Origin: Aquarana catesbeiana
Taxonomy: Eukaryota > Chordata > Amphibia > Anura > Ranidae
NCBI RefSeq assembly: GCF_042186555.1
Contig: NC_133333.1
Coordinates: 67,711,555-67,775,554, forward strand
Direction: 5' to 3'
DNA: 64,000 nucleotides
The notes below the pieces were generated by a model. The model did not search any database. It was not told the DNA's origin and saw only the letters and a list, made by a program, of their open reading frames with translations. Made by a program: the position numbers and the translations under genes. This document shows, one piece after another, positions 63,739-64,000 of the stretch; the first letter of the stretch is position 1, and each line of letters opens with the position of its first letter.

Positions 63739-64000
63739 GAGAGAAAAGTTTATTTTTGACAGATGTGTGTTATATATTATTCCTTTAGATATATATATAT
63801 ATATATATATGTACACTATTGTAATAAAAAGTTGTTTGTTATTCTAAAATTTAATGGGTGTTTGTGTGCTAAATTTTACAAAATTTATTTAACAGATTTT
63901 TGTTTGATGGAATAATCATACTTACCTAGGTGAAGGTAGCTTCGCACCAATGCTGCAATTGTTCACTGCTGCTTCTTCACACAGAACTGAGTCAACAAAC
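63739..64000. other. Right edge: 3' flank with an AT microsatellite and a possible antisense exon
   Basis: An AT run at 63789-63811, then AT-rich sequence. At 63929-64000 the - strand is open and ends in CACCTAG|GTAAGTATG, a strong donor. It could be a 5' exon of the transposase, but the sequence shows no known transposase motif. Confidence 0.35.

Larger units (their letters stand above)
61136..64000. mobile_element. PIF/Harbinger transposon, copy 3, genes apparently intact
   Basis: The element carries a three-exon MADF/BESS gene (+) and a DDE transposase (-) lying inside that gene's first intron. It belongs to a different family from copies 1 and 2, with a distinct transposase and no Myb-like gene seen. 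The right side runs off the window, and the left terminus is somewhere in about 61130-61250. No lesion is visible in either frame. Confidence 0.75.

Noticed and set aside
1..64000. tRNA, rRNA or snRNA genes
   Set aside because: Apart from the two primer-site motifs, which pair with tRNA 3' ends, nothing has a tRNA-like internal promoter pair or a recognisable structural RNA.

Overview
The window is almost certainly from a large, repeat-rich vertebrate genome, most likely an anuran amphibian of the ranid type. That reading is inference. It rests on L2, L1 and Penelope-like retroelements, PIF/Harbinger transposons with split genes, TTAA-target DNA transposons, and many fold-back MITEs of a style common in frogs. 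I see no host gene, rRNA, tRNA or CRISPR array. Everything that codes, or once coded, belongs to a mobile element.

Layout. 1-3884: nearly full-length L2-clade LINE (+), with one nonsense codon and one frameshift, and a 2A-like motif near its N-terminus. 3885-6656: L1-type LINE (-), cut by the L2 tail. 7005-13460: three-gene Harbinger (MADF gene -, Myb-like gene +, transposase -), decayed. 13500-14517: TTAA-type transposon remnant. 14760-15430: Penelope-like GIY-YIG fragment (-). About 15700-21149: LTR retrotransposon (+) with a tRNA-Pro-type primer site, gag, protease, RT and RNase H, split by unrelated repeats. 21150-24345: second copy of the three-gene Harbinger, without its transposase.

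25456-48876: a promoter-like head (inverted CCAAT palindrome, TATA box), invaded by a hAT-like element that was itself invaded by a Penelope element with 0.73-kb inverted repeats. The head is followed by an 18.6-kb minisatellite built from a ~107-bp unit and a 45-bp deletion derivative, with higher-order blocks. 48877-50337: 5' LTR, tRNA-Leu-like primer site and truncated gag-like ORF of another LTR element (-). 50978-52575: three fold-back MITEs. 52720-59225: a TTAA-type MITE split by a full-length L1 with a 15-bp target-site duplication, an intact ORF1 and a dead ORF2. 59513-61135: further MITEs. 61256-64000: a third Harbinger whose MADF/BESS gene (three exons, 370 aa) and transposase exon are both open. 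The transposase lies antisense inside the MADF gene's first intron.

The genes act in selfish modules. Each LINE pairs a nucleic-acid-binding ORF1 (where present) with an endonuclease-RT. Each Harbinger pairs a DDE transposase with one or two helper DNA-binding proteins. The strongest leads are the intact Harbinger module at the right end, the three-gene Harbinger layout seen twice, and the promoter-headed minisatellite.
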